Shown in pieces: positions 54,114 through 63,564 of a stretch of DNA of 64,000 nucleotides. The DNA lies in NCBI RefSeq assembly GCF_003026495.1, contig NZ_PYMA01000003.1, positions 372,001-436,000 on the forward strand, in the 5' to 3' direction. The position numbers and the translations under genes are program-made. Position 1 is the stretch's first letter; each line of letters opens with the position of its first letter. Source of the DNA: Photobacterium sanctipauli. Lineage in GTDB: Bacteria; Pseudomonadota; Gammaproteobacteria; Enterobacterales; Vibrionaceae. The notes beneath the pieces are model-generated. The model was not told where the DNA came from. It searched no databases and saw only the letters and a list, made by a program, of their open reading frames with translations.

Positions 54114-55766
54114 ATGTCTACTTTAACTCTACAGTTACCACAATCAAAAGCACCTCAATCTTTGGCTGACAAAGAAGTCTTTGTTATTGCCAATGGCGAC
54201 CTGCGCGATAGCGCCAACCAAAATTGCTGGCCAATCCAGGAAAAATTCGAAGCCAAACTAGCCAATGTGCTGGAAACACAATTCGGCTACCGTATGCGCC
54301 GCGCCCACCCGGTCAAAGCAGAGTCTGGCCACGGCTTTATCAGCAACCAGCGTGAAGGTTCAGACATCATTGCAGGTATCGACCCAACAGCCCCAATCAT
54401 TGTCCTGATGACGGCATGGCAATACTCTCACCATGTCGCGCCATCATTGGTTCATCACCAAGGTCCGGTACTGTTGTTGGCTAACTTCGACGGTACGTGG
54501 CCAGGCCTTGTTGGCGCCCTTTGCATGGCAGGTACCCTAAATAGCCTAGGCAAGCCACACAGCCGACTATGGTCAGAAAATTTCGATGATGCGTTCTTCT
54601 ACACCGGCCTGCAGACTTGGTTGGAGTGCGGCGAGCTGAAACACGATACCAGCTACCTGCAGGAAATCACCAAAGCTCACCCGGTAATGCAGTCGGCAGC
54701 TGGCCAACAAGGCAAGCAAGTTGGTGAGCATATTCTTAAGAACAAAGAAATCATGGGTCTATTCGATATGTTCTGTATGGGCATGATGAATGGTGTCTTC
54801 CCGCAAGAGTCTCTGACCAATATCGGTATGCCTATCGAAGCCCTGTCCCAGTCTGCCCTGCTACATGAAATGAGCTTGGTGCCACAATCGGTGAAAGAAG
54901 AATGTTTGCAGTGGTACATCGATAAGGGTATGACGTTCAACTTCGGTGAAGATGCAGCAACGGAACTGACTCGCGAGCAAGTACTAGAGCAGTGTGCCAT
55001 GCTGATCGCCATGGTGAAATTTACCGACCGTTTTGGCCTTACGAGTGTTGGGGTCCAGTACCAGCAGGGCCTGAAGGATTGCTGTCCGGCTTCTGATTTT
55101 GCCGAGGGGGCTATCGGCTCCAGCGAACGCTTCCCTGTAAGCAACGACAACGGCGAGATCATCCAAGCTGGTAAGCCGATTCCGTGCATCAACGAAGTTG
55201 ATATGGGTACCGCTATCCCGCAAACCATGCTTTACCGCCTGCTAGATAGCTTCAACCTGCCATCTGAAACCACGCTGCACGATATCCGTTGGGGTAGCGA
55301 GTTTGAAGGCACTTTCTACTGGGACTTCGAGATTTCTGGGTCGGTACCTTTCGAGCATATCAAAGGTGGTATCGCCGGTGCCATTGGCCATCGCCAGCCA
55401 GCCATGTACTTCCCTCTGGGGGGCTCAAGCATTGGCGGCCAATGTAAGGCCGGTCGCTTTGTTTGGGCACGCGCTCACTACGAAGGCACCGAGGTTCACA
55501 TGCACATCGGTACGGGTACCGCTTTTGAATTGCCGCAAGAAGAATTCCAACGCCGCTTGGAAAGCACAACCAAAGAGTGGCCGCTTATGAACTGTGTACT
55601 TGACGGTGTAGGCCGAGATGATCTGATGGCCGGCCACCAGAGTAACCACATCTCTGTGGCGTATGTCCCAGAGCAGCATATCGATGACGTTGTTAAGGCC
55701 TTTGTTGCCCAATCACTGACTCAAAATATGCGTGTCCACGTTGCTGGCGGCATTAACTTAGACTAA
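54114..55766 (+). CDS. L-fucose/L-arabinose isomerase family protein
   Basis: This 550-residue protein appears to belong to the fucose/arabinose isomerase superfamily, but it is not close to E. coli FucI over its length. The C-terminal half has the manganese-site-like region (TLHDIRWGSEFEGTFYWDFE, then GHRQPAMYFPLGGSS and VHMHIGTGTAF). It would convert the aldose to a ketose for the FGGY kinase. The start at 54114 has GGAG 8 nt upstream; an ATG at 54090 has no ribosome site. It is followed after about 120 bp, with a hairpin in between, by a FucP-like transporter. The sugar is not identifiable from the sequence. Confidence 0.75.
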   Translation: MSTLTLQLPQSKAPQSLADKEVFVIANGDLRDSANQNCWPIQEKFEAKLANVLETQFGYRMRRAHPVKAESGHGFISNQREGSDIIAGIDPTAPIIVLMTAWQYSHHVAPSLVHHQGPVLLLANFDGTWPGLVGALCMAGTLNSLGKPHSRLWSENFDDAFFYTGLQTWLECGELKHDTSYLQEITKAHPVMQSAAGQQGKQVGEHILKNKEIMGLFDMFCMGMMNGVFPQESLTNIGMPIEALSQSALLHEMSLVPQSVKEECLQWYIDKGMTFNFGEDAATELTREQVLEQCAMLIAMVKFTDRFGLTSVGVQYQQGLKDCCPASDFAEGAIGSSERFPVSNDNGEIIQAGKPIPCINEVDMGTAIPQTMLYRLLDSFNLPSETTLHDIRWGSEFEGTFYWDFEISGSVPFEHIKGGIAGAIGHRQPAMYFPLGGSSIGGQCKAGRFVWARAHYEGTEVHMHIGTGTAFELPQEEFQRRLESTTKEWPLMNCVLDGVGRDDLMAGHQSNHISVAYVPEQHIDDVVKAFVAQSLTQNMRVHVAGGINLD

Positions 55767-55778
55767 CTCCGCCCCAAA

Positions 55779-55801
55779 GCCGCCATCGCAATGATGGCGG
55801 C
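55779..55801 (+). terminator. Intercistronic hairpin after the isomerase gene
   Basis: GCCGCCATC-GCAAT-GATGGCGGC, a 9-bp stem with no T tract. It may lower read-through to the transporter or protect the upstream mRNA rather than end transcription fully. Confidence 0.5.
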
Positions 55802-55888
55802 AATACCTTAACCGTAAATAAAGCCACCAGCTTATTTTACGGTTCACCCTTATTTATTGTTCAATTGTAATAGCTAGGGCAATTAGCC

Positions 55889-57172
55889 ATGAAAACGCCT
55901 CAACATGCTTTTAAGCGAAGCTTTATTTTGCTGAGCTGTGTCTATTTTCTGTGGGGATTTCTAACCTCATTCAACAGCTTATTAGTGCCATATTTGCAAC
56001 AGCACTTTCAGCTCAGTTATACCCAAGCAATGTTGATCCAGCTGGCGTTTTATCTGGCTCCCTTTATTGCCTGCTTACCAACCGCCTTTTTGATCCGCCG
56101 CTGGGGATATAAGCGAACCCTGATACGCGGCCTACTGGTTATTTTTTCCGGCTGCCTAATATTCGTTCCGGCAACGGAAGCATTTTCGTACGCAGCAGTA
56201 CTGGTTGCGATTTTCATTACAGCACTTGGTGTTGCCTCACTGCAGGTGGTGGCCAATCCATGCGTGGTGCTGCTTGGCGATCCTAAAATGGCGGCATCCA
56301 GGCTTACCCTGTCATCCGCTATCAATTCGGCGGGCACCACACTCGCACCTTACATCGCCAGCATTGCCTTATTTAGTGTGGTGTTAAGCTCAGCCGAGGC
56401 GTCAATACAGCAACTACAGTTGCCCTACCTCGCCTGTGCCGCTGTCACCATTGTTATCGCCATTTTAATTAGCCGCGAGAACATTCCAGAGAACACACAA
56501 GCAACAGAAACTCAATCCGAAGAAGTGACAGGCTCGCTATGGGCTAACCGCCATTTTGTGCTGGGTGTTGCCACTATCTTTTGCTACGTCGGGGTCGAGG
56601 TCAGTATCGGCACTTTCATTGTCGGCTATATCTCCGATCCTGCTGTGAGTAACGCAGGGTTAGAATCTGCGGGTAAGTTGGTTGCCTTCTATTGGGCAGG
56701 GTCGATGGTCTTCAGGCTACTCGGTAGCCAGCTGTTCCGCTGGTTCAACCCTCGCCACTTGCTCATCATGAATGCCATCATCGCTATCGGGTTGCTCACT
56801 ACTGCCATTATGCTACCTGGCTTTATCGGTGCAGCTGCGCTAATCGCCATCGGGGTGTGCAACTCAATAATGTATCCGGTGATCTTCTCACTTGCTCTGA
56901 AAAACCTGGGTGCCCACATTGCCAAAGCCTCGGCAATTTTGGTGATGGCCGGGATAGGCGGCGCGGCGTGGCCAATGCTGCAAGCAATCGTCGCTGATCA
57001 CTCCGGGCTCCACCTGTCGTTTATTGTGCCGATGTTCGGCTATTTGATCATTACTTACTTCGGGATCTTCGGCTACAAGCCATGCCAATGGTCAATGGCA
57101 AACTTTACCTTGATCCGCAAGATCTATATGCCACTTAAATGCCAAGTTTCGGCTTTGATCCAGCGTCAATAG
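55889..57172 (+). CDS. MFS sugar permease, FucP-like
   Basis: This 427-residue inner membrane transporter of the major facilitator superfamily has 12 hydrophobic segments. It resembles the L-fucose:proton symporter group: MxFLWGFxTSFNSLLVPYL at the start, RRWGYKRTLIRG after helix 2, VVANPCVVLLGDPKMAASRLTL and NAxG-type motifs in the middle. It is the third gene of the kinase/isomerase operon and should bring in the free sugar. Confidence 0.88.
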   Translation: MKTPQHAFKRSFILLSCVYFLWGFLTSFNSLLVPYLQQHFQLSYTQAMLIQLAFYLAPFIACLPTAFLIRRWGYKRTLIRGLLVIFSGCLIFVPATEAFSYAAVLVAIFITALGVASLQVVANPCVVLLGDPKMAASRLTLSSAINSAGTTLAPYIASIALFSVVLSSAEASIQQLQLPYLACAAVTIVIAILISRENIPENTQATETQSEEVTGSLWANRHFVLGVATIFCYVGVEVSIGTFIVGYISDPAVSNAGLESAGKLVAFYWAGSMVFRLLGSQLFRWFNPRHLLIMNAIIAIGLLTTAIMLPGFIGAAALIAIGVCNSIMYPVIFSLALKNLGAHIAKASAILVMAGIGGAAWPMLQAIVADHSGLHLSFIVPMFGYLIITYFGIFGYKPCQWSMANFTLIRKIYMPLKCQVSALIQRQ

Positions 57173-57276
57173 CCAACGTTGTGAAGAACATCAAGTCTAA
57201 GAAATTTAACCAATAGCCTAAGTAAAGAATAGGGATCTACATCATAGATTCTAGGATGTAGACGTTTACACTTAAT

Positions 57277-57298
57277 TTGCTACGTCGAGTTAGATGAT
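57277..57298. promoter_or_regulatory. Degenerate LacI-type operator before glycosidase copy 2 (site 3)
   Basis: The site matches site 2 at 17 of 22 positions; the left arm TTTGCTA and core GTCG are kept, the right arm is partly lost. It is 28 bp upstream of the ATG of the second glycosidase-like gene. Confidence 0.5.
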
Positions 57299-57326
57299 AG
57301 CAGCAAAATAATAACTGGAGCTTCTA

Positions 57327-59315
57327 ATGGGACACCTACCTTTTCGCCAAATTCACCTTGATTTTCATACCAGCGGAAAAATTCCGGGCATCGCCTCGCA
57401 ATTTGATGCCAAGGCATTCGCTGACATGCTTGAGAGTGCAAGGGTTAACTCTGTATGCTGTTTCTCTCGCTGTCACCATGGTCTCATGTACTTTAACTCC
57501 ACGGTTCACCCTGAGCGTATTCATCCAAACCTCACCAACCCTAACTTGCTTGTCGAGCAGGTAAAGGAATTACATGAGCGCGGGATCCGAGCCAACATCT
57601 ATACCACCATCCAATGGGATGAGTTCACCTCCAAGCAGCACCCTGAGTGGCTGATTGTCGATAGCGAAGGCAAACCGACGGCTGGACTTTATGACGCCAC
57701 ATTCCGCCATAGCCTATGTGTTAACAGCCCATACCGTGACTTCCTGAAAGACCACTTAGCAGACGTCTTCAACCATGTCCCTGTTGATGGCCTGTTCCTT
57801 GATATTGTTGGCCTGAATGACTGTTCTTGCCGTTGGTGTCGTGCCGACATGGAAAAACAAGGGCTGGATGCCTCTGATCCAGAGCAGCGTATCAATTTTG
57901 CCGTTGAGATGATCAACGAGTTCAAGCACGATCTAAGTGCCTTCATTCGCGAGCTGGATCCTGACTGCGAGATTTTCTACAACGCTGGCCACATTGCACC
58001 AAGCTCGCGCAGCAGCCTAGATTGCTACAACCACCTTGAAGCCGAATCGCTACCAAGTGGCGAATGGGGTTACGACCACTTCCCTGTTGTTGTCCGCTAC
58101 GCCCGTACACTAGGCAAGGAACTACTTGGCATGACAGGCAAGTTCCATACTTCTTGGGCTGATTTCCACTCGTTCAAGAACCAGGCGTCACTTGAGTACG
58201 AAATCTTCCATATGCTGGCGATGAACACCAAGTGTTCGATTGGTGATCAGCTCCACCCGAATGGCCTAATTTCTCCTGAAACTTATGAGTTGATTGGCAA
58301 CGTCTACTCGCAAGTTGAACAAAAAGAAGCCTGGTGTGAAGGTGCCAAGGCCATTACTGACATTGCGGTGCTCAACCCAGAAGAGTTTAACTTGGCTACC
58401 CGCTTTGATGATCAACCTGACTCGCTGCGTGGCGTCACCAAAATACTGGTCGAAGGCGGCCAGCAATTCGATATTATCGACACCCAGTCAGAGCTTGAAA
58501 GCTACAAGTTGATCATCCTGCCTGATGATCTCCCACTGGATGAAACACTGGCCAAGCGCCTAGAAAACTACTGCAACAATGGCGGTAAGATCCTAGCGTC
58601 TTACAAAGGCGGCCTGACTCCGGCCGGCGATCAATTCGCCAGCGACATCTTCGGCGTTAAGCTGATCGGCGATGCCCCATATTCGCCGGACTTCCTTAAG
58701 CCTGAAGGCTACATCGGCCAAGGCCTGCGCCAGACAGAGCATGTGATGTACCAAAAAGGACTTCAAGTTGAAGCACTTTCAGGTAGCGAGGTACTGTGTG
58801 ACACCTATACACCGTACTTCAACCGTACTTGGGAGCACTTCTGCTCTCACATGCACGCACCATCAACGGGAGAAGCTGGCTACCCGGGTATCGTTAAAAA
58901 CAACAACGTTATCTACTTCATGCACCCAGTGTTTGGCCAGTACATCCAGAACGCACCATATTGGGTGAAGCGCCTTGTTCTGAATGCGATTGATACCTTA
59001 TTACCGCAGCCAGTACTTAAGCACACCGGCCCTAAGAGTGTTATCAGTGCCATTAACGAGCAAAGCGAACTCGACCGCGCGGTTGTTCACCTATTGCACT
59101 ACATTCCTGAAAGCAAATCAGACGAAACCCTGATCATCGAAGATATTATTCCACTTCACCAACTTGGTGTTTCGGTAAATATCAACCATGACGTTAAGTC
59201 CGTACGCTTGGTACCTGAAGATAAAGAAATCGAATTTGAATATATTGATGGCAGAATCGAATTCACCGTACCGAAGCTTGAAGGCCACCAGATGGTAGAG
59301 CTTGCGTATAAATAA
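57327..59315 (+). CDS. Putative glycoside hydrolase with GH42-like trimerisation domain (copy 2)
   Basis: This 662-residue cytoplasmic protein is a paralogue of the protein at 47601-49592, with the same three parts: a TIM-barrel-like domain, a trimerisation/GATase-like domain and a C-terminal beta domain. The conserved landmarks FLDIVG, C-S-C-R-W-C with Cys131, NHLEAESLPSG, HTSWADFHSFKNQ and SIGDQLHPNG are all kept. GGAG is 6 nt before the ATG. A degenerate LacI-type site lies upstream and a strong terminator follows, so it is its own transcription unit. The two copies probably act on related but not identical glycosides; this is inference. Confidence 0.8.
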   Translation: MGHLPFRQIHLDFHTSGKIPGIASQFDAKAFADMLESARVNSVCCFSRCHHGLMYFNSTVHPERIHPNLTNPNLLVEQVKELHERGIRANIYTTIQWDEFTSKQHPEWLIVDSEGKPTAGLYDATFRHSLCVNSPYRDFLKDHLADVFNHVPVDGLFLDIVGLNDCSCRWCRADMEKQGLDASDPEQRINFAVEMINEFKHDLSAFIRELDPDCEIFYNAGHIAPSSRSSLDCYNHLEAESLPSGEWGYDHFPVVVRYARTLGKELLGMTGKFHTSWADFHSFKNQASLEYEIFHMLAMNTKCSIGDQLHPNGLISPETYELIGNVYSQVEQKEAWCEGAKAITDIAVLNPEEFNLATRFDDQPDSLRGVTKILVEGGQQFDIIDTQSELESYKLIILPDDLPLDETLAKRLENYCNNGGKILASYKGGLTPAGDQFASDIFGVKLIGDAPYSPDFLKPEGYIGQGLRQTEHVMYQKGLQVEALSGSEVLCDTYTPYFNRTWEHFCSHMHAPSTGEAGYPGIVKNNNVIYFMHPVFGQYIQNAPYWVKRLVLNAIDTLLPQPVLKHTGPKSVISAINEQSELDRAVVHLLHYIPESKSDETLIIEDIIPLHQLGVSVNINHDVKSVRLVPEDKEIEFEYIDGRIEFTVPKLEGHQMVELAYK

Positions 59316-59336
59316 GCCCCCATCGAACGATTAAAC

Positions 59337-59368
59337 CAAAAGCCTTGGAGTCACTCCAAGGCTTTTTT
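59337..59368 (+). terminator. Terminator after glycosidase copy 2
   Basis: AGCCTTGGAG-TCA-CTCCAAGGCT with A4 before and T6 after. Confidence 0.92.
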
Positions 59369-59509
59369 ATTTCTAATTTACATAAATATTAACGAGTCTT
59401 TCCAACTGGCCTAAATTTGATTTTGCCCTTTCGCTATTATATTCAGCGAATATTCCTAATACGGAATTTCATTAATAATGCATTCCTCCTAAAAGCGACA
59501 TCAAAAATA

Positions 59510-59525
59510 TGTGAACAAGCTCATA
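59510..59525. promoter_or_regulatory. CRP-like site upstream of the SSS symporter
   Basis: TGTGA-N6-TCATA, a near-consensus CRP half-site pair, 28 bp before the LacI-type operator at 59554. It is in the 428-bp gap between copy 2 and the symporter gene, which otherwise holds no gene. Confidence 0.5.
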
Positions 59526-59553
59526 ACAGTAGCTCAACCTTTGCTATATGATC

Positions 59554-59573
59554 TTGCTAACACGAATTAGCAA
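59554..59573. promoter_or_regulatory. LacI-type operator before the SSS symporter gene (site 4)
   Basis: TTGCTAA-N6-TTAGCAA, sharing the CACGA core with site 1. It is 170 bp upstream of the symporter ATG, implying a long leader. Confidence 0.75.
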
Positions 59574-59743
59574 ATAACAAGGAAGACAGTTACAAAAAAT
59601 AAGATCACACCTAATGCCATCAATAAAATCGAAGGCAAGAACTAAAAGACAATAGAAATATTTAGAACACCGCTTCAACGTCACACTGATCAACCCATCA
59701 CCTTGTTAAAAAGGCTTAATTATCAAAGCTAATAGGAGCAGCT

Positions 59744-61336
59744 ATGATAGATGTCATCAGTACACTTGATTATGCAGTGTTTGCCGGATATATCGGCTTC
59801 ATTGTTATTATTGGAACCTATCTTGGAAAACAAAAAGGAGGCAGCAAAAACGCGAAAACATATTTCCTAGCCGGTAATTCACTACCATGGTGGGCAGTGG
59901 GTACCGGAATGATAGCCGCCAATATTTCAGCCGAGCAATTAATTGGCACTACAGGCTCAGGCTACGCCATGGGAATCGCCATCTCGAGTTGGGAGTGGGT
60001 CGCAATTCCAGCCATTTTGCTCGCCGCCAAATATACCGTCCCTTACTTTATCAAACACAATATCTTAACCATGCCCCAATTCTTGGAGCAACGCTATGAC
60101 AGCCGAATAAGAACCCTCTTTGCTGCTTTTTGGGTCGTGGTATATGTGTTTATCAACCTCACTGCCGTTTCTTATATGGGGGCACTCGCCTTGCAATCCA
60201 TTATGGGTATCCCCTTGGGCTACGGCATTGTTGGCATGATGGCAATAGCCCTACTTTATTCGTTCGTGGGTGGTTTCGCCTCAATAGCATGGACTAACTT
60301 CATTCAAGTGACCGTCTTGGTGATCGCTGGGCTGATTACCACTTGGCTTGCCATGGAGGCCGTAACGGAGCACCTTCAAACCGATTCTATTTGGCATAGT
60401 TTAGCGATAATGAAAGATACTGCGCCGGAGCATATGTCAATTGCAATTTCCGAGGACAACCCGAACTTTCAGTATATCCCCGGCGGCAGGACATTAGTTG
60501 GTGGTATGTGGGTGATCTGTATTTTTGGTTGGTGTTTTAATCAATTCATTGTTCAAAATACTCTCGCCGCCAAAAACACCCGAGAAGCACAAAAAGGATT
60601 ACTTTTTGCCGCTATCTTAAAACTGTTTATGCCAATCATTTTGGTTATTCCAGGTATTGCTGCTTATATCCTGACTAAAGATACGCAATTACTCACTCCC
60701 GCCGACAAAGCGTATCCGTGGCTGATTAATAACTTCATCCCGACTGGAGTCAAGGGTATTGTATTAGCCGCACTGGCCGCTGCGATTATTTCCACTTTAT
60801 CTGCTTTGCTTAATTCAGCGGCAACACTTTTTACCGTTGATATTTACCAAGCGCGGCTAAGACCTAAAGCAACAGACAAAGAATCGATGTTCGCAGCAAA
60901 GGTATTCATGCTTACTTCAGCTTGCTTGTCAGCGGCACTTGCACAGCCAATGCTGGTTGGCATGGATCAAGCTTACCAATTCATTCAAGAGTTCATCGGC
61001 TTTGTTATGCCGGGTATGCTAACAATCTTCCTGTTTGGCATCCTGTGGGTGAAAGCGACCTCTAACGGGGCGATCATTGCCTTGTTCTTATCGGTGGCTG
61101 CCAGTTTGGTGATCCGCTTAGCGCTGCCGGATCTACCGCACCTCGATCGTACCGGTATCGTATTTCTAATCTGTAGTGGCGCTATGCTGATGAGCTGTAT
61201 CAAGGCACCAAACCTGACAATAAACGGGTTGGTTATCGATTTGAAAGACTCTGTTTACCGAACATCTCGGGAGTTTAATATTGGCGGGTTATTGCTGATT
61301 GGCTCATTGTTCACCATTTATTGGAAATTATGGTAA
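59744..61336 (+). CDS. Sodium:solute symporter (SGLT-like)
   Basis: This 530-residue inner membrane protein of the SSS family has about 14 hydrophobic segments, with family landmarks FLAGNSLPWWAVGTGMIAAN, ISAEQLIGTTGSGYAMG and ALLNSAATLFTVDIY (sodium site). The closest type is the sugar-transporting SglT group. TAGGAG precedes the ATG. A LacI-type operator and a CRP-like site lie upstream, so it is a likely member of the same regulon. It ends in a terminator and converges with the alpha-galactosidase gene. Confidence 0.92.
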   Translation: MIDVISTLDYAVFAGYIGFIVIIGTYLGKQKGGSKNAKTYFLAGNSLPWWAVGTGMIAANISAEQLIGTTGSGYAMGIAISSWEWVAIPAILLAAKYTVPYFIKHNILTMPQFLEQRYDSRIRTLFAAFWVVVYVFINLTAVSYMGALALQSIMGIPLGYGIVGMMAIALLYSFVGGFASIAWTNFIQVTVLVIAGLITTWLAMEAVTEHLQTDSIWHSLAIMKDTAPEHMSIAISEDNPNFQYIPGGRTLVGGMWVICIFGWCFNQFIVQNTLAAKNTREAQKGLLFAAILKLFMPIILVIPGIAAYILTKDTQLLTPADKAYPWLINNFIPTGVKGIVLAALAAAIISTLSALLNSAATLFTVDIYQARLRPKATDKESMFAAKVFMLTSACLSAALAQPMLVGMDQAYQFIQEFIGFVMPGMLTIFLFGILWVKATSNGAIIALFLSVAASLVIRLALPDLPHLDRTGIVFLICSGAMLMSCIKAPNLTINGLVIDLKDSVYRTSREFNIGGLLLIGSLFTIYWKLW

Positions 61337-61348
61337 GCCAAATAAACA

Positions 61349-61375
61349 AAGCCAGAGCAGTTGCTCTGGCTTAGC
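61349..61375. terminator. Terminator between convergent symporter and alpha-galactosidase genes
   Basis: AAGCCAGAGCA-GT-TGCTCTGGCTT, then AGCTTTTG. Confidence 0.8.
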
Positions 61376-61401
61376 TTTTGTTAGTGACCCTAAAGTAAAG
61401 T

Positions 61402-63522
61402 TTAGACAGCTGTCAATTTCACCAAGATCGCACTCTCAGGCTGAATGGCTGGCATCATCAAGCCAACTTGCTCGAGCAGCGCACCTGACGCAATGGCTTC
61501 GCCAGACATCCACTGCGGAAGCTTTTTCATGTAGATATCCGAGGAGCTATTTTCAAGCAAGGTGATTTGGTACTGCTTGCTTGGATCCAAGCAAGGGATC
61601 TGCAATGGTGCTGCAAGCGCGTACTCAGCCAGCTCAAGCTGGGTGAACATAAACACGGCTTCTTGTTTGTCCTTACCTACAACGCCCCATGCTTGAGTGC
61701 CTTGGTGGGCGGTATCACAACGGAAATGATCACCAGAGTGAAGCAATTGGCGCAATGACTTATGCAGCGCAATGTACTTCGCCATGGTCGCCTTTTCCTC
61801 ATTGGTTGCCTTAACAGGATCAAGCTCAACCCCCATATGGCCAAACAAGGCGGTCATGCCACGGAAGCCATCGCTATGCTGGCGGCCGGTTGTATGGCAA
61901 AGCCCTGCGCCGATATGCGCCCCGGTAATTTCCAGCGGGAAGAAGTAGCTCGCCCCTTTTTGGATCGCTTGGCGCTCAAGCGGATCATTACAATCCGATG
62001 CCCAGAAGCGCTGGGTACGGCTTAGCACTTGATAATCAACGCGGCCACCGCCCCCCGAGCAGGTTTCAATTTCCAGCGTTGGGTGCGCGAGCTTTAGCTG
62101 ATCAATCAAACGGTAAAAAGCGTCTACATGGCCATGGTAAGCCGCTTTGTTATTGTGGGTGCTCTGTACCAACTCACGGTTCATATCCCACTTGATGTAG
62201 CGGATATCATACTCACTCAATAGAGCATCCATTCGCTCAAAAAGATAATCAAAGACTTCTGGACGCTGCAAATTGAGCACGTATTGGTTACGCACTGTTA
62301 CTTGGTGGTAGCCGTCAGTTTTTAGCACCCAATCAGGATGGGCGCGATAGAGGTCTGAATCAGGGTTCACCATTTCTGGCTCAAACCAAATACCAAACTC
62401 CATCCCCTTGGCTTTCACCGCATCGACAATTGCAGCCAATCCCGCCGGGTACTTCTCTGCATCAAGATACCAATCACCAAGCCCAGCCCTGTCATGGTTA
62501 CGGCCCTTGAACCACCCATCATCAATGATAAATCGCTCGACACCCAGCTCTGCCGAAGCATTCACCATTTCGACAATGTATTCAGGATCGTGATCAAAAT
62601 AGATGCCTTCCCAAGTATTCAAGTGAACAGGACGGGGCTTTTCCGGGTTAGCAAAGCGGATAATGTTATTGCGAACATGTTGGTGAAAGCGCTGGCTCAT
62701 GCCATTAAGACCATCCGAACTAAAGCAAGCGTATAGTTTAGGCGTGGTATAACTTTCACCTGCTGCCAAGGTTACTTCACCCGGCATCAACAACTCACCA
62801 GATTGCAGGAAGCGACGGCCGTCACTCATGACCTCGGCATGAAGGCGGTGGTTGCCACTCCAACCAAGGTGAAAACCGTAAATTTCACCTTGGCTCTCAC
62901 TAAAGCCAGCCTGGCCAACAACCATGCCAGGGAAACGTTCATGGGAAGTACGACCACGGCGATTTTCCTGCGTGAATACGCCTTGCTCTAAGCTCATGCG
63001 CTTAGTCTGGAACTCATGGGTCCAACGGCCGTGGAAATACATCAGCTCGCGTGCCGCAGCTGGCAGAGGCAAGGTATGGGATAATCGTTGCAGTTGGTAG
63101 TCAGACTCACCCACATTCGATAATGCTATATCGTACTCCAAGACACCCGTTGCCTTACTCAACTTAAGGATGAACTCAAGCTGCAGCTCTGCCAGTGGGT
63201 CTTTGCAAACAAAGCGGTGGCTTTCGCCATCAGAAACCAGCTCATCAAAATGAAATGCTGGTGCCCAATGCTGGCCGTTGCGACTCCCTTCCAAGCCAGG
63301 AGATGTAAACAAGCCGCCCGCCAATTCAGGGCAAAGCGATAGCACAGTATCGCTGTCTATACGCCCTTGCGGTATCGGTCGGTCTAACGTTGCCATTAAG
63401 GGGGTTAAATCATCAAGCTCAGGTAACTTTTTACCCCAGTACAAAATCTCAGGAATATGTTGGCTGGTTTTAATCACCAAACTGGTATTTTTGCTGGTTA
63501 GGTGAACAAGGTTCTCGGTCAT
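61402..63522 (-). CDS. GH36 alpha-galactosidase
   Basis: This 706-residue cytoplasmic enzyme releases alpha-1,6-linked galactose from melibiose, raffinose and similar sugars. It has an N-terminal beta-supersandwich (about 1-310), a TIM barrel and a C-terminal beta domain. The nucleophile Asp is in YIKWDMNRE, and the acid/base Asp in ASDCNDPLERQ (SDxxDxxxR). The ATG at 63522 has GGAG 9 nt upstream; a GTG at 63537 would add five residues and has no ribosome site. It lies downstream of a MelB-like transporter on the same strand, a normal pairing. Confidence 0.95.
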   Translation of the reverse strand: MTENLVHLTSKNTSLVIKTSQHIPEILYWGKKLPELDDLTPLMATLDRPIPQGRIDSDTVLSLCPELAGGLFTSPGLEGSRNGQHWAPAFHFDELVSDGESHRFVCKDPLAELQLEFILKLSKATGVLEYDIALSNVGESDYQLQRLSHTLPLPAAARELMYFHGRWTHEFQTKRMSLEQGVFTQENRRGRTSHERFPGMVVGQAGFSESQGEIYGFHLGWSGNHRLHAEVMSDGRRFLQSGELLMPGEVTLAAGESYTTPKLYACFSSDGLNGMSQRFHQHVRNNIIRFANPEKPRPVHLNTWEGIYFDHDPEYIVEMVNASAELGVERFIIDDGWFKGRNHDRAGLGDWYLDAEKYPAGLAAIVDAVKAKGMEFGIWFEPEMVNPDSDLYRAHPDWVLKTDGYHQVTVRNQYVLNLQRPEVFDYLFERMDALLSEYDIRYIKWDMNRELVQSTHNNKAAYHGHVDAFYRLIDQLKLAHPTLEIETCSGGGGRVDYQVLSRTQRFWASDCNDPLERQAIQKGASYFFPLEITGAHIGAGLCHTTGRQHSDGFRGMTALFGHMGVELDPVKATNEEKATMAKYIALHKSLRQLLHSGDHFRCDTAHQGTQAWGVVGKDKQEAVFMFTQLELAEYALAAPLQIPCLDPSKQYQITLLENSSSDIYMKKLPQWMSGEAIASGALLEQVGLMMPAIQPESAILVKLTAV

Positions 63523-63564
63523 TCCTGTGAACTCCACGTGTTATTTCTTTTCTTAATACTTACA

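Noticed and set aside
57173..59743. Mobile element or recent gene transfer as source of the second glycosidase copy
   Set aside because: No transposase, terminal repeats or clear shift in composition was seen; a gene duplication is the simpler reading.
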